A stretch of 24,792 nt of DNA from DATJXG01 sp035500455 (GCA_035500455.1 DATJXG010000186.1:1-24792); one strand, 5' to 3'; shown: positions 1-9,431, counted from the stretch's first letter. Notes: a model not told the origin generated them from the letters alone. Made by a program: numbers and translations.

Positions 1-194
1 GCAATCCGGGCCGCAGCCTTTGAGGCGAAACGTGTGTCGTAGCCGACGACCACGCCGCGCGTGTGATCCTCATGCTTGAGGACATAAGAAGCGATGGCGG
101 CAACCACGCGACGCACATTGTCGAAGGTGAAATCGTCAGCAATGACGGCGCGCCAGCCGTCGGTGCCAAATTTGATGGGGCAGTCGTTAGTCAT
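1..194 (-). CDS. Phosphomannomutase/phosphoglucomutase family protein, N-terminal fragment
   Basis: Only the first 64 codons lie in the window; the gene runs off the left edge. The reverse strand reads MTNDCPIKFGTDGWRAVIAD, followed by DDFT and later a VVGYDTRF segment. FGTDGWRG/A-like openings are typical of alpha-D-phosphohexomutases, which interconvert hexose-6-phosphate and hexose-1-phosphate in the cytoplasm through a phosphoserine; that catalytic serine lies beyond the window. Its neighbours are a GDP-mannose pyrophosphorylase and a mannose-6-phosphate isomerase, so a phosphomannomutase role is the simplest inference. Phosphoglucomutase or phosphoglucosamine mutase cannot be excluded from this fragment. 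The ATG at 192-194 has no visible Shine-Dalgarno and sits inside a GTCGTCAG-type repeat, so the first four residues (MTND) may be repeat-derived. Confidence 0.8.
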   Translation of the reverse strand, partial: MTNDCPIKFGTDGWRAVIADDFTFDNVRRVVAAIASYVLKHEDHTRGVVVGYDTRFASKAAARI

Positions 195-250
195 CAGTCG
201 TCGGTCGTCAGTCGTCAGCCCAAGGCCCATGCCTGCTAACGACTGACGAC
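182..250. repeat. Iterated GTCGTCAG repeat with inverted right arm
   Basis: The gap between the phosphohexomutase and the GDP-mannose pyrophosphorylase is made of iterated GTCAGTCGTC-like words (about 182-217). A short inverted copy, CGACTGACGAC, follows at 240-250. The left array runs into the first codons of the phosphohexomutase. The same word recurs as the outer arm of the composite element at 2403-2506. Confidence 0.7.
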
Positions 251-254
251 GGGT

Positions 255-1367
255 TTAAACCAACTTGTACAGCTTCTTCTCGTCCAGATACTTCACCACT
301 TTGCCTACATCCTGAGCGTGTTGGCGTGTTGTCACCAGCAGCGCGTCGGCGGTTTCCACCACCACCAGGTCATTTACTCCGATGGCGGCTACGAACCTTC
401 CCGGCGCGTGAATATAGTTGCCGCTGGAGTTCAGGGAAATGACGCCGTTGCTGACGATCAGGTTGCCATCGGCCGCCTGACTTTTCGCCGTGTGGTGCTC
501 GTGCAGGGCAGTCCAGGAACCCAGGTCATTCCAGCCGAAGCCGGCGGGCAGGCAGATGATATTCGATTTCTCCTCGCCCTTGGTGGAACGCGGCTCCAGC
601 AGGGCGTAGTCCACGCTGATGTTCTCGCACTTGGGATAGAGGCGCCGAAGTGTGGCAGCGAACTTGCGTGTGCCGAAGGCAGCCGCGATCTGTTCCAGTA
701 CAGCGGCGGTCTTGGGCAAGTGCTCGCGCAGCGCGCTCGCCAGGGTGCGCGCGCTCCACAGGAACATTCCGCTATTCCAGTAGTAATTGCCCTCCCGGAG
801 GAATTTGGCAGCATGCTCCGCATCGGGCTTTTCGGTGAATCGGCGGACGCGGGCCGCACCGCCGTCAAACGCCGAGCCAGCTTCAATGTAACCGTAGCCG
901 GTCTCCGCCCGCGAAGGGCGGATCCCCAGAACGACAATGTTCTCGTCCGCCGCGGCGATCTCCACTCCGTGTTGCAGCACGCGGCGGAATTCTTTTTCAT
1001 CTCCGATGACATGATCGGAAGGAAAAAGCCCGAGGACCGCATCCGGATCGCTACGCAGCAGGATGAACGCCGCCAGCCCGATGGCCGGTGCGGTGTTGCG
1101 CCCCACGGGTTCAGCGATGATCTGCGGCTTCGGCAAACGGGGCAACTGCCGGCCGATTTCCCGCCGCAGGTCGCCGTTGGTGATGACCCAGAAGCGCTTC
1201 GCTGGGGCTAGCGGCAGGAGGCGGGAGACCGTTTGCTGGATCATGGTGCGCTTGCCGTCGAGCGCCAGCAGTTGCTTGGCACGCCGCTTGCGGCTCAACG
1301 GCCAGAAGCGCGTGCCGCGTCCACCGGCCAGGATTATGGGATAGAAGTTTGGATTTGTGGCAGACAT
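255..1367 (-). CDS. manC: Mannose-1-phosphate guanylyltransferase (GDP-mannose pyrophosphorylase)
   Basis: This 370-residue protein should make GDP-mannose from mannose-1-phosphate and GTP in the cytoplasm. It has the nucleotidyltransferase signature GGRGTRFWPLSR at residues 15-26, followed by K31-Q32. Further motifs are EPVGRNTAPAIG (86-97), the metal-binding FPSDH (115-119), TGYGYIE (156-162) and YYWNSGMF (195-202). It is the short form: the C-terminal cupin isomerase domain of bifunctional ManC/AlgA enzymes is absent. That fits the separate isomerase gene 30 bp upstream in the same direction. The ATG at 1365-1367 has no clear Shine-Dalgarno. The gene probably forms an operon with manA and the partial phosphohexomutase, supplying GDP-mannose for glycans or exopolysaccharide. 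The symbol manC follows function; the family assignment is firm. Confidence 0.93.
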   Translation of the reverse strand: MSATNPNFYPIILAGGRGTRFWPLSRKRRAKQLLALDGKRTMIQQTVSRLLPLAPAKRFWVITNGDLRREIGRQLPRLPKPQIIAEPVGRNTAPAIGLAAFILLRSDPDAVLGLFPSDHVIGDEKEFRRVLQHGVEIAAADENIVVLGIRPSRAETGYGYIEAGSAFDGGAARVRRFTEKPDAEHAAKFLREGNYYWNSGMFLWSARTLASALREHLPKTAAVLEQIAAAFGTRKFAATLRRLYPKCENISVDYALLEPRSTKGEEKSNIICLPAGFGWNDLGSWTALHEHHTAKSQAADGNLIVSNGVISLNSSGNYIHAPGRFVAAIGVNDLVVVETADALLVTTRQHAQDVGKVVKYLDEKKLYKLV

Positions 1368-1397
1368 GATTCGCGGCTCGACGAAAATTGCGAGCGG

Positions 1398-2399
1398 TTA
1401 CATCCTGGTTGCCGGTTCCGGCAGCGCCTCTCCAGGCACATAAGCCTTCAGGAACTCTACCTGCCACTGCGGCCGGACACAAAACTCGCCGAGTTGCGCC
1501 GGCACGATGACGGCGTCCCCCTTGGCCAGCATCACCGGCTCAACTCCCTTTGTTTCGATGAGGCCGCAGCCTTCCACGGCTACCAGAATCTGCGCGGAAC
1601 TCTTTCCCGAATGACCGAGGGTGGCGAAGTCGTGGGCCTGCTTCATCTCGTACCGGTCAACCACAAAACATGGGGAGGCAATCAGCGGCGAGACGCGGTC
1701 CACTGAGCCGTTCAGGCTCACCGGGGCCGGCCGCAGCACTTTGCCGGAAGGAACTTTTTCCTTGATCGCCGCCAGTCCATCCTTCAAATGCAGTTCGCGC
1801 GGGCGGCCGTAGTCGTAAAGGCGATAGGTCGTGTCCGATTGCTGCTGCGTCTCGACGATCACCGCGCCCGGCCCCAGGGTGTGCACCGTGCCACCCGCAA
1901 CATAAATCATCTCGCCGGGGAAGACGTTGATCCAGTTCAGCAATTCCTCCGCCTGCTTCGCCTGGATTGCCTGCTCAAATTGCGCGAGCGTGACTCCAGG
2001 CTTCAACCCGAGTCCGATCTGCGCCCCGGGCTTGGCATGAGCCACGTACCAGCATTCGGTCTTGCCGTTGGGAAGGCCGGCGCCGCGGGCAAATTCGTCA
2101 TCGGGATGGACTTGCACGGAAAGTTTTTCGTGAGGGAACAGAAACTTCAGCAGCAGAGGAAAGCGCCTGGCATCGACGGCAGAATCGCCGGTCAGTTCGC
2201 GTCCGTAGCGGCCACTGAGTTCAGCAAGAGTCTTTCCCTCCAGCGGGCCGTTTGCCACGATGCAGGCATCGCCGGTCAGCCAGGCTTCTCCAATGCGCTC
2301 CGCAAAACTGTGGTTGGGATAGATGGGGGACAGTTCGAGCCCGCCCCAGGGGCGGGGATCGAATGCCGGCGGCATCAATAATGGATAGAGGTCGCTCAT
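1398..2399 (-). CDS. manA: Mannose-6-phosphate isomerase, class I
   Basis: This 333-residue zinc-dependent cupin isomerase interconverts fructose-6-phosphate and mannose-6-phosphate. Visible family residues are QVHPDD at 96-101 (Q96 and H98 as metal ligands), E115 in KTE, H173 in GGTVH, and R193 in TTYRLYDYGR, the catalytic-arginine region. The N-terminal PRPWGG motif (16-20) is also typical. The length matches the compact Bacillus-type class I enzymes rather than the longer E. coli ManA. It lies 30 bp upstream of the pyrophosphorylase gene, so the two are probably cotranscribed. The ATG at 2397-2399 directly abuts a composite repeat and has no Shine-Dalgarno, so initiation may be weak or leaderless. 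Confidence 0.93.
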   Translation of the reverse strand: MSDLYPLLMPPAFDPRPWGGLELSPIYPNHSFAERIGEAWLTGDACIVANGPLEGKTLAELSGRYGRELTGDSAVDARRFPLLLKFLFPHEKLSVQVHPDDEFARGAGLPNGKTECWYVAHAKPGAQIGLGLKPGVTLAQFEQAIQAKQAEELLNWINVFPGEMIYVAGGTVHTLGPGAVIVETQQQSDTTYRLYDYGRPRELHLKDGLAAIKEKVPSGKVLRPAPVSLNGSVDRVSPLIASPCFVVDRYEMKQAHDFATLGHSGKSSAQILVAVEGCGLIETKGVEPVMLAKGDAVIVPAQLGEFCVRPQWQVEFLKAYVPGEALPEPATRM

Positions 2400-2402
2400 G
2401 CG

Positions 2403-2506
2403 CAGCCGTCGGTCGTCAGTCGTCGGTCTTCAGCATAAAGCCTCTAGCCCGGCACGGGCTCATCGGGCTAAAGGCTTTTCCTGAAGACTGAAGACTGGCG
2501 ACTGAC
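2403..2506. repeat. Nested composite palindrome between aminotransferase and manA
   Basis: The outer left arm (2415-2433, GTCAGTCGTCGGTCTTCAG) is mirrored by the right arm at 2481-2506, whose complement carries the same iterated words. Inside lies a strong hairpin: AAAGCCTCTAGCCCG (2437-2451) pairs with CGGGCTAAAGGCTTT (2464-2478) with one mismatch and a 12-nt loop. It lies just past the aminotransferase stop and ends four bases before the manA start. The inner hairpin could act as a transcription terminator or attenuator on the minus strand, though it lacks a good U-tract. Confidence 0.8.
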
Positions 2507-2509
2507 AAA

Positions 2510-3712
2510 TCACAGCGACGCCAGGAACCGCCGCATGCGCTCCAGTCCGCGGTCGAGTTCGGCTTGCGACGTAGCGTAGGAAATGCGGATGTGCTCACGG
2601 GTTCCGAAGCCCTCGCCGGGTACCGCGGCAACGTGAGCTTCACGCAGCAGCTTGCCGGCCAGGTCTGCCGGAGAATTTACGCCGCCTCGCCCGAAGAATG
2701 CCGCAATGTTGGGGTACACATAGAATGCACCCTCGGGCAGCGTGCACTTTACGCCGGGGATCGCGCGCAGGCCGCCCACCACGTGGTCGCGCAGCCTGAT
2801 GTACTCCACCCGCATCTCTTCCACGCACTCCTGGGGGCCTTTCAGGGCGGTTACGGCGGCTTTCTGCACAATCGAAGTTGGGTTCGACGTCGATTGGCTC
2901 TGCAGCTTCTGCATGGCGCTGACCACCGGCGCCGGAGCCAGTGCATAGCCCATGCGCCAGCCGGTCATGGCGTAGGTCTTGGAGAGGGATCCGATAATCA
3001 CCATGCGGTCGCGATACTCGCGCAGCGAACCTACAGAGAAACGCCGGTCGGTATAGTTCAGATAGACGTAGCATTCGTCCGACAGCACCCAAATGCCACG
3101 CTCGGCTGCCATCTGCACGACCGCACTGAGGTCGTCAGGAGACATTACCGCGCCCGAGGGGTTGGATGGCGAATTCAAAATGATCAGCTTGGTGCGCGGC
3201 GTCACCAGCCGCGCCACCATTTCGGCGGTGATACGGAAGCCGTCGGCTTCGTCGGTTTCCAGCAGCACGCAGTTGCCGCCGGCGTAGCGCACGATGTCTT
3301 TGAACGAAACCCAGTAGGGCACCGGCAAGATCACCTCGTCGCCGTGATCTACCAGCACCTGAACGGCATTGAACAGAGCATGCTTGCCGCCGACCGAAGC
3401 GACCGTTTCTTCGCGCCGGTAGTCGGAGTCGAAATCAACCGCGTGGCGGTGCACGATCGCGTCGCGCAGTTCCGCGGTTCCCCCGACCGCCGTGTACTTA
3501 GTAAAGTTGGCATGAATCGCGGTGATCGCCGCTTCTTTGATGTGCTGCGGCGTAGGGAAATGCGGCTCGCCCGCGCCAAAGTCCACCACGTCCACGCCCT
3601 GCTGGCGCAGCTTGTCGGCTTCCGCCACTACGGCCATAGTGGCCGAGGGCTCGATGCGGTTGATTCTTTCGCTCAACTTCAGCGCCGGCACTGCTTCGGT
3701 TACTGGGGTCAT
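2510..3712 (-). CDS. Pyridoxal-phosphate-dependent class I aminotransferase (aspartate aminotransferase-like)
   Basis: This 400-residue cytoplasmic PLP enzyme of fold type I is probably an aspartate or aromatic aminotransferase using 2-oxoglutarate. The Schiff-base lysine is K245 in SLSKTYAMTGWRMGY (242-256). SNPSGAV (183-189) contains the conserved asparagine and SDECY (211-215) the aspartate that contacts the pyridine nitrogen. The HIRISYA segment near the C-terminus holds the substrate-carboxylate arginine. GAGEPHFPTP near residue 47 is typical of the AspB/AspC Ib subgroup, which also includes prephenate and tyrosine transaminases, so substrate is uncertain. The start ATG at 3710-3712 follows an AGGAG with short spacing. 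The gene lies 33 bp downstream of coaD and is probably cotranscribed with it. Confidence 0.9.
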   Translation of the reverse strand: MTPVTEAVPALKLSERINRIEPSATMAVVAEADKLRQQGVDVVDFGAGEPHFPTPQHIKEAAITAIHANFTKYTAVGGTAELRDAIVHRHAVDFDSDYRREETVASVGGKHALFNAVQVLVDHGDEVILPVPYWVSFKDIVRYAGGNCVLLETDEADGFRITAEMVARLVTPRTKLIILNSPSNPSGAVMSPDDLSAVVQMAAERGIWVLSDECYVYLNYTDRRFSVGSLREYRDRMVIIGSLSKTYAMTGWRMGYALAPAPVVSAMQKLQSQSTSNPTSIVQKAAVTALKGPQECVEEMRVEYIRLRDHVVGGLRAIPGVKCTLPEGAFYVYPNIAAFFGRGGVNSPADLAGKLLREAHVAAVPGEGFGTREHIRISYATSQAELDRGLERMRRFLASL

Positions 3713-3745
3713 ACTCTCCTGCTTTCGTCGGGTTCTACGCTCACT

Positions 3746-4243
3746 TCACTTCTCTAAGGCCGCGTCCAGCTTCTCGTGCAACTTCTCTTCCACCAACTCT
3801 GGCACCAGGCCCTTGATGGAGCCGCCCAGGTGGGCAATCTCCCGCACCAGATGCGAGCTGAGATAGGAATATTGGTTCGACGGCATCATGAACACGGTTT
3901 CCAGCTCGGGCCGCAGCTTGCGGTTCATCAGCGCCATCTGCAGCTCATATTCATAGTCGCTCAGGGCGCGAATGCCGCGCAACACGGCGCTGGCGCCGAC
4001 CTGGCTGGCGTAATCCACGGTCAGCCCGTCGAAGGTGTCCACGCGCACATTGCCGAAGTCGGCGGTCAGAGCTTCGATCATTCCCCGCCGCTCCGCCAGG
4101 TTGAACAGCGGCTTCTTCTCCGGATTGCGCAGGATCGCGACCACCAGTTCGTCGAAAATCTTGCTTCCCCGCGCGATCAGGTCCAAATGCCCGTTGGTCG
4201 GAGGATCAAACGAGCCGGGATAGATGGCGATGACCTTGTTCAA
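3746..4243 (-). CDS. coaD: Phosphopantetheine adenylyltransferase
   Basis: This 165-residue enzyme catalyses the penultimate step of coenzyme A synthesis: ATP plus 4'-phosphopantetheine gives dephospho-CoA. The length is standard for bacterial CoaD. The nucleotidyltransferase motif YPGSFDPPTNGH (residues 8-19, T/HxGH type) opens the protein, and the SSHLVRE segment near residue 128 matches the C-terminal ISSTxxR motif. The start is a TTG at 4241-4243, preceded by GAGGG; no ATG gives a complete N-terminus, and MNKVIAIYPGSFDP is exactly where the family begins. It is the first gene of the leftward aminotransferase-manA-manC run and is divergent from the M13 peptidase across about 295 bp. Confidence 0.95.
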   Translation of the reverse strand: MNKVIAIYPGSFDPPTNGHLDLIARGSKIFDELVVAILRNPEKKPLFNLAERRGMIEALTADFGNVRVDTFDGLTVDYASQVGASAVLRGIRALSDYEYELQMALMNRKLRPELETVFMMPSNQYSYLSSHLVREIAHLGGSIKGLVPELVEEKLHEKLDAALEK

Positions 4244-4399
4244 TGGCCCTCGTGGCAGCCGGGACAGAGCTCGCCCAATGCAAGGATTCTAGTCGGCGGG
4301 AAAGCAGGTTGGCAATGTGGGTATGGGGGCGGGTACATCACAGCAATTCAGATGTAGCCGTCCCGGGGCCTTTCCGTGGGATGCCGAACCCCAATTCCT

Positions 4400-4444
4400 A
4401 AAACGCCAAGAACGCAAAGAACATCCGCCGAGTTCACCGAGGCG
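4400..4444. repeat. Interspersed repeat, subfamily 1 (copy 1)
   Basis: A 45-bp sequence beginning AAAACGCCAAGAACGCAAAG. It matches the copy at 23383-23427 at 39 of 45 positions by eye, with no gaps. It is built of imperfect CGCCAAG / CGCAAAG / CGCCGAG words and is non-coding on both strands. Confidence 0.75.
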
Positions 4445-4515
4445 AAATTGGAACCTGTCTCATCTGTATACGGTACCCGCCGCGCTCCCGATTTGATATG
4501 TTTGAAATTCTCTTT

Positions 4516-4537
4516 GCAGGTGAATCGCAGGTGAATC
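4516..4537 (+). promoter_or_regulatory. Tandemly duplicated ribosome-binding site of the M13 peptidase
   Basis: The 11-mer GCAGGTGAATC occurs twice in direct, perfect tandem, one base before the ATG at 4539. Each copy carries an AGGTG Shine-Dalgarno-like core; only the second is at normal distance from the start codon. Confidence 0.7.
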
Positions 4538-4538
4538 A

Positions 4539-6620
4539 ATGACGAATGCTTCCAAACTATTCCGTTCCGCGCTTGTGCTTTGCGTGCTGATAATGCCTGC
4601 CGTCTGGCTGCAGGCGCAATCGTCAGATTCGGCTGGGTCAACCGGCGCCTCCGCTCTCCCCTACACGCCCAGCCTCGACCTCGATTCCATGGACCGCGCC
4701 GCTGACCCGTGCGTGGATTTCTATCAGTACGCCTGCGGCGGCTGGATCAAAAGGAACCGCATCCCTGCCGACCGCACCGCCTGGGATGTTTACTCCAAGC
4801 TGCATGAAGACAACCTAGCATTGCTGCGCAACATTTTGCAGCAGGCCGCCGCCGCGAAAGAGCGCGACGCCGTCACCCAGAAAGTTGGCGACTTCTACGC
4901 CGCCTGCATGGACGAGGAGACGGCCAATAAACGCGGGCTCTCAGCCCTGCGGCCGGAGCTGGATTCCATCGCCTCCGTGAGATCGAAAAAGGATCTGGCC
5001 ACGCTGGCGGCGAACCTGCAACTGATGATCGCGGGCAGTTCGATCATGTTCGGCGCCGGCTCGCAACAGGACCCGGACAATACCGAGCAGGAGATTGCTG
5101 TTGTGGATCAGGGAGGCATCGGCCTGCCCGACCGCGACTACTACACCAAGACCGACGCCAAATCGAAGGAAATCCGCGAACACTACCTGCAGCACGTGCA
5201 GAAAATATTCGAGATGACGGGAGACTCGCCGGCGGTCGCCAGCAAGAATGCTGCCATGGTTATGCGCCTGGAGACGGCGCTGGCGGAGGCCTCCTGGACC
5301 GCCGTGGATCGCCGCGATCCCTACAAGCAAAAGCACAAGATGACTCTGCCGGAGCTGAACAAGCTGGCGCCGAATTTCGACTGGAGCGCATTTTTCCAGA
5401 CTGCGAATGCCCCCAAGTTCGAAATCGTCAACGTGAGCGCGCCGGCATACTTCAATGAATTGAATGTCTTGCTGGCGAAAGAGCCGCTGCAGAACTGGAA
5501 GAATTATCTGCGCTTTCAACTGGTGAATTCGTATTCCCCGTTTCTCTCTGCTCCTTTCGTGCAGGAAGGCTTCGACTTCTACCGCAAATACTTACGCGGA
5601 GCCGAGCAGATGCAGCCCCGCTGGAAACGATGCGTGCAATACACCGACAACAACCTGGGCGAAGCGCTGGGCCAGGCCTATGTTCGCCAGGTGTTTTCGC
5701 CGGAGCTGAAGCAAAGCACCCTGCAGATGGTGGCGAACATCGAGCAGGCTATGGAACAGCGCATCGACCAGCTCGACTGGATGAGCCCGCAGACCAAGCA
5801 GCAGGCGCTGGTGAAGCTACACGCCATCCGCAACAAGATCGGATATCCCGACAAGTGGCGCGACTATAGTCCCGTGGCCATAAGCGCCAACGACTTTGCC
5901 GGCGATGTGCGCAATGCCATCGTGTTCGAGTCGCACCGAGAGATCAACAAAATTGGACAGCCGGTGGACCACAATGAGTGGTTCATGACCCCGCCCACCG
6001 TGGATGCGTATTACGATCCGCAGATGAACGACATCAATTTCCCCGCCGGCGTCCTGCGGCCGCCGCTTGACGATCCAAAAATGGATGCCGCCCCTAACTA
6101 CGGCGACACCGGCTCGACCATTGGCCACGAACTGACTCACGCCTTCGACGACGAAGGCCGCCAGTTTGACGCCAAGGGCAACCTGCGCGACTGGTGGACC
6201 AAGGAAGACGCCGAGAAGTTTACCCAGCACGCGCAGTGCGTGGTGGACCAGTACGCCCAGTACATCGCGGTGGACGACATCCACATCAACAGCAAACTGA
6301 CCGAGGGCGAAGACGTAGCCGACCTGGGAGGAACGATTCTCGGCTACATCGCCTGGAAAATGGCGACTAAGGATCAAAACCTGCAGCCGCTTGGTGGCCT
6401 CACTCCCGATCAGCGCTATTTCGTCGGCTTCGCGCAGTGGGCGTGTGGAAGCGCGCGTCCGGAGCAGTTGCGCGATTGGGCCATCTCCGATCCTCACTCG
6501 CCGTTGAAGTACCGCGTGAACGGCGTAATAGTGAACATCCCGGAGTTCGGGGAAGCGTTTTCCTGCAAGGCAGGTCAGCCAATGGTGAAGGCCAAGGACA
6601 AGGTGTGCCGGGTGTGGTGA
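4539..6620 (+). CDS. Secreted M13 family (neprilysin/PepO-like) zinc metallopeptidase
   Basis: This 693-residue endopeptidase probably cleaves peptides outside the cytoplasm. A signal peptide (residues 1-27, hydrophobic FRSALVLCVLIMPAVWLQA, cut likely after AQA or QAQ) is followed by the M13 N-terminal domain (about 55-430) and the catalytic domain (about 485-693). The zinc site is H530-E531-L-T-H534 in STIGHELTHAFDDEG, with third ligand E591 and D595 in EDVADLGG (usual form ENxAD). VDAYY at 488-492 stands where the family normally has the substrate-binding NAxY, so Asn is Asp here. The C-terminal CRVW is the family ending. No lipobox is seen. The ATG at 4539 has an AGGTG ribosome site, which is duplicated. 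It stands alone, convergent with the small membrane protein gene downstream. Confidence 0.95.
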   Translation: MTNASKLFRSALVLCVLIMPAVWLQAQSSDSAGSTGASALPYTPSLDLDSMDRAADPCVDFYQYACGGWIKRNRIPADRTAWDVYSKLHEDNLALLRNILQQAAAAKERDAVTQKVGDFYAACMDEETANKRGLSALRPELDSIASVRSKKDLATLAANLQLMIAGSSIMFGAGSQQDPDNTEQEIAVVDQGGIGLPDRDYYTKTDAKSKEIREHYLQHVQKIFEMTGDSPAVASKNAAMVMRLETALAEASWTAVDRRDPYKQKHKMTLPELNKLAPNFDWSAFFQTANAPKFEIVNVSAPAYFNELNVLLAKEPLQNWKNYLRFQLVNSYSPFLSAPFVQEGFDFYRKYLRGAEQMQPRWKRCVQYTDNNLGEALGQAYVRQVFSPELKQSTLQMVANIEQAMEQRIDQLDWMSPQTKQQALVKLHAIRNKIGYPDKWRDYSPVAISANDFAGDVRNAIVFESHREINKIGQPVDHNEWFMTPPTVDAYYDPQMNDINFPAGVLRPPLDDPKMDAAPNYGDTGSTIGHELTHAFDDEGRQFDAKGNLRDWWTKEDAEKFTQHAQCVVDQYAQYIAVDDIHINSKLTEGEDVADLGGTILGYIAWKMATKDQNLQPLGGLTPDQRYFVGFAQWACGSARPEQLRDWAISDPHSPLKYRVNGVIVNIPEFGEAFSCKAGQPMVKAKDKVCRVW

Positions 6621-6636
6621 AGGTCCTGTTCCCGAA

Positions 6637-6674
6637 TTTTCTCTGCGCGCTCGGCGTCCTCTGCGGTTGGATTT
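6637..6674. repeat. Degenerate interspersed repeat fragment between convergent genes
   Basis: CTCTGCGCGCTCGGCGTCC followed by CTCTGCGG and a T-rich end resembles the repeats at 11007 and 23303 but is shorter and less conserved. It occupies the gap between the M13 peptidase and the convergent small membrane protein. Confidence 0.5.
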
Positions 6675-6693
6675 CGTCTTGTGGGCAGGGAAG

Positions 6694-6906
6694 CTAACTC
6701 TTGGGCGCTTGCAGCTTCATTCTGCGGTAGCCTAGTAGCCACATGATCGCGCCAAACACCAACAGGGCGATGCCCCACCACAAATTGATGTTGATCCCCA
6801 GAGACCGTCCATAGATCGACTTGTCGCCGAAGGCGCCGAATAACAGCAACAGCAGTCCAAAGATCGAGAACAATGTGCCGATCGGCAGCCGGATATCAAG
6901 CCCCAT
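6694..6906 (-). CDS. Small two-helix membrane protein of unknown function
   Basis: This 70-residue protein has two predicted membrane segments: about residues 8-27 (PIGTLFSIFGLLLLLFGAFG) and about 41-61 (NLWWGIALLVFGAIMWLLGY). A short loop lies between them and a basic tail (RRMKLQAPKS) at the end. The start is well supported: AGGAGG lies five bases before the ATG at 6904-6906. It begins 45 bp after the sodium:solute symporter gene on the same strand and is probably cotranscribed with it. A role as an accessory subunit of that transporter is only an inference from position. No named family recognised. Confidence 0.75.
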   Translation of the reverse strand: MGLDIRLPIGTLFSIFGLLLLLFGAFGDKSIYGRSLGININLWWGIALLVFGAIMWLLGYRRMKLQAPKS

Positions 6907-6951
6907 GGCGTCCTCCTGGTTTCTTCTTACGCTTTCGTCGAACCCTTTCTT

Positions 6952-8742
<1,791 letters not shown>

Positions 8743-8945
8743 GAAAAGAGGCTCCTTGAACGGCGGGTCGGAAGGAACATGGTCCAGGGATGGCGCATTG
8801 TGGAATAGATCTGGCGGAACGACGGCGCAACCAGCGGTGAAAACGATTACATTGCGGGGCGGAGGTTGTCAATTGAACTTTTGGTAGTGGCCTTCAAAAG
8901 GAAACAGTAAAGGAGTTCACGAACCGCAGGAACAAATCCGGGAAG

Positions 8946-9035
8946 TGGCGGAGGGAGAGGGATTCGAACCCCCGGTACGGTTCCCCGTACAGTGGTTTTC
9001 AAGACCACCCGTTTCAACCGCTCACGCATCCCTCC
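8946..9035 (-). tRNA. tRNA-Ser (anticodon UGA)
   Basis: The reverse strand folds as a class II tRNA. The acceptor GGAGGGA (9029-9035) pairs with TCCCTCC (8950-8956). The anticodon stem GTGGT/ACCAC carries loop CTTGAAA with anticodon TGA. The long variable arm TGTACGGGGAACCGTACC is typical of serine tRNAs, the T arm is GGGGG-TTCGAAT-CCCTC, the discriminator is G, and CCA is genomically encoded at 8946-8948. It decodes UCA and, by wobble, other UCN codons. It stands alone between the symporter and the GH30 region. Confidence 0.97.
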
Positions 9036-9143
9036 GCGTGGTCTAAGTCTATCAGTTGGGCGCAACCGGATCTTGATCCGCCCACCCTCGAGGGTTTCAG
9101 ACTTGTCTTCTATACGTGTAGTAGAGTTTCACGAATATCGGGC

Positions 9144-9431
9144 TTACTCGATCTCGCCCAGGCGCTCGACCTGTCTCCGCAGTTCGTACAACTGGCCGAG
9201 GTATGCCAGCAGCGTGAGCCGGCTGATGGCACCCTCCACCGATTGCGTCGCTTGCCGCACCTCGTCGAGTTGCAGGAGCGTCGCATCGATTACACCATCG
9301 ACCGCGGTCATGATCGGGGCGAAGATGTCTGATGGTTTGCCCACGCGGGCGAGGTTAGCGCGGGTGCCCGACATGGGAAAGATGACGAACGTCACAATCC
9401 GGGAATTCACCCAACCGTTCCTCTCCAGCAT
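9144..9431 (-). CDS. Hypothetical small protein, doubtful
   Basis: An open frame reading MLERNGWVNS at the start and ending RRQVERLGEIE, 96 residues. An internal ATG at 9372-9374 would give 76 residues. The C-terminal 60 residues look like one or two amphipathic helices (VDGVIDATLLQLDEV, LAYLGQLYELRRQVERL). Third codon positions are G/C-rich as in the neighbours, which favours coding. Against it: no Shine-Dalgarno at either start, no recognised family, and the frame stays open upstream into the leader of the GH30 gene. It may be a degraded gene end or chance. It lies between tRNA-Ser and the divergent GH30 gene. Confidence 0.35.
   Translation of the reverse strand: MLERNGWVNSRIVTFVIFPMSGTRANLARVGKPSDIFAPIMTAVDGVIDATLLQLDEVRQATQSVEGAISRLTLLAYLGQLYELRRQVERLGEIE

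Larger units (their letters stand above)
4244..4538. other. Divergent intergenic region, coaD / M13 peptidase
   Basis: This 295-bp gap must hold promoters for both divergent genes, but no convincing -35/-10 pair is visible. It contains an interspersed repeat copy at 4400-4444 and a tandem duplication covering the M13 ribosome-binding site at 4516-4537. I see no small gene or RNA in it. Confidence 0.5.

Noticed and set aside
2403..2506. Iterated words considered as a CRISPR array
   Set aside because: The units are short, degenerate and directly adjacent, without uniform spacers or repeats of 24-40 bp, and no cas genes are present.
2564..3757. Long open frame on the plus strand opposite the aminotransferase
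   Set aside because: The translation has no recognisable fold or motif and mirrors a conserved PLP enzyme; it is a codon-bias shadow.
4448..4472. TTGGAA and TATACG as a promoter for the M13 peptidase
   Set aside because: The spacing is only 13 bp, too short for a sigma-70 promoter; no better pair is visible.
8847..9065. Small minus-strand frame over the tRNA
   Set aside because: It runs through the full tRNA-Ser gene; the tRNA fold is complete, so the frame is chance.
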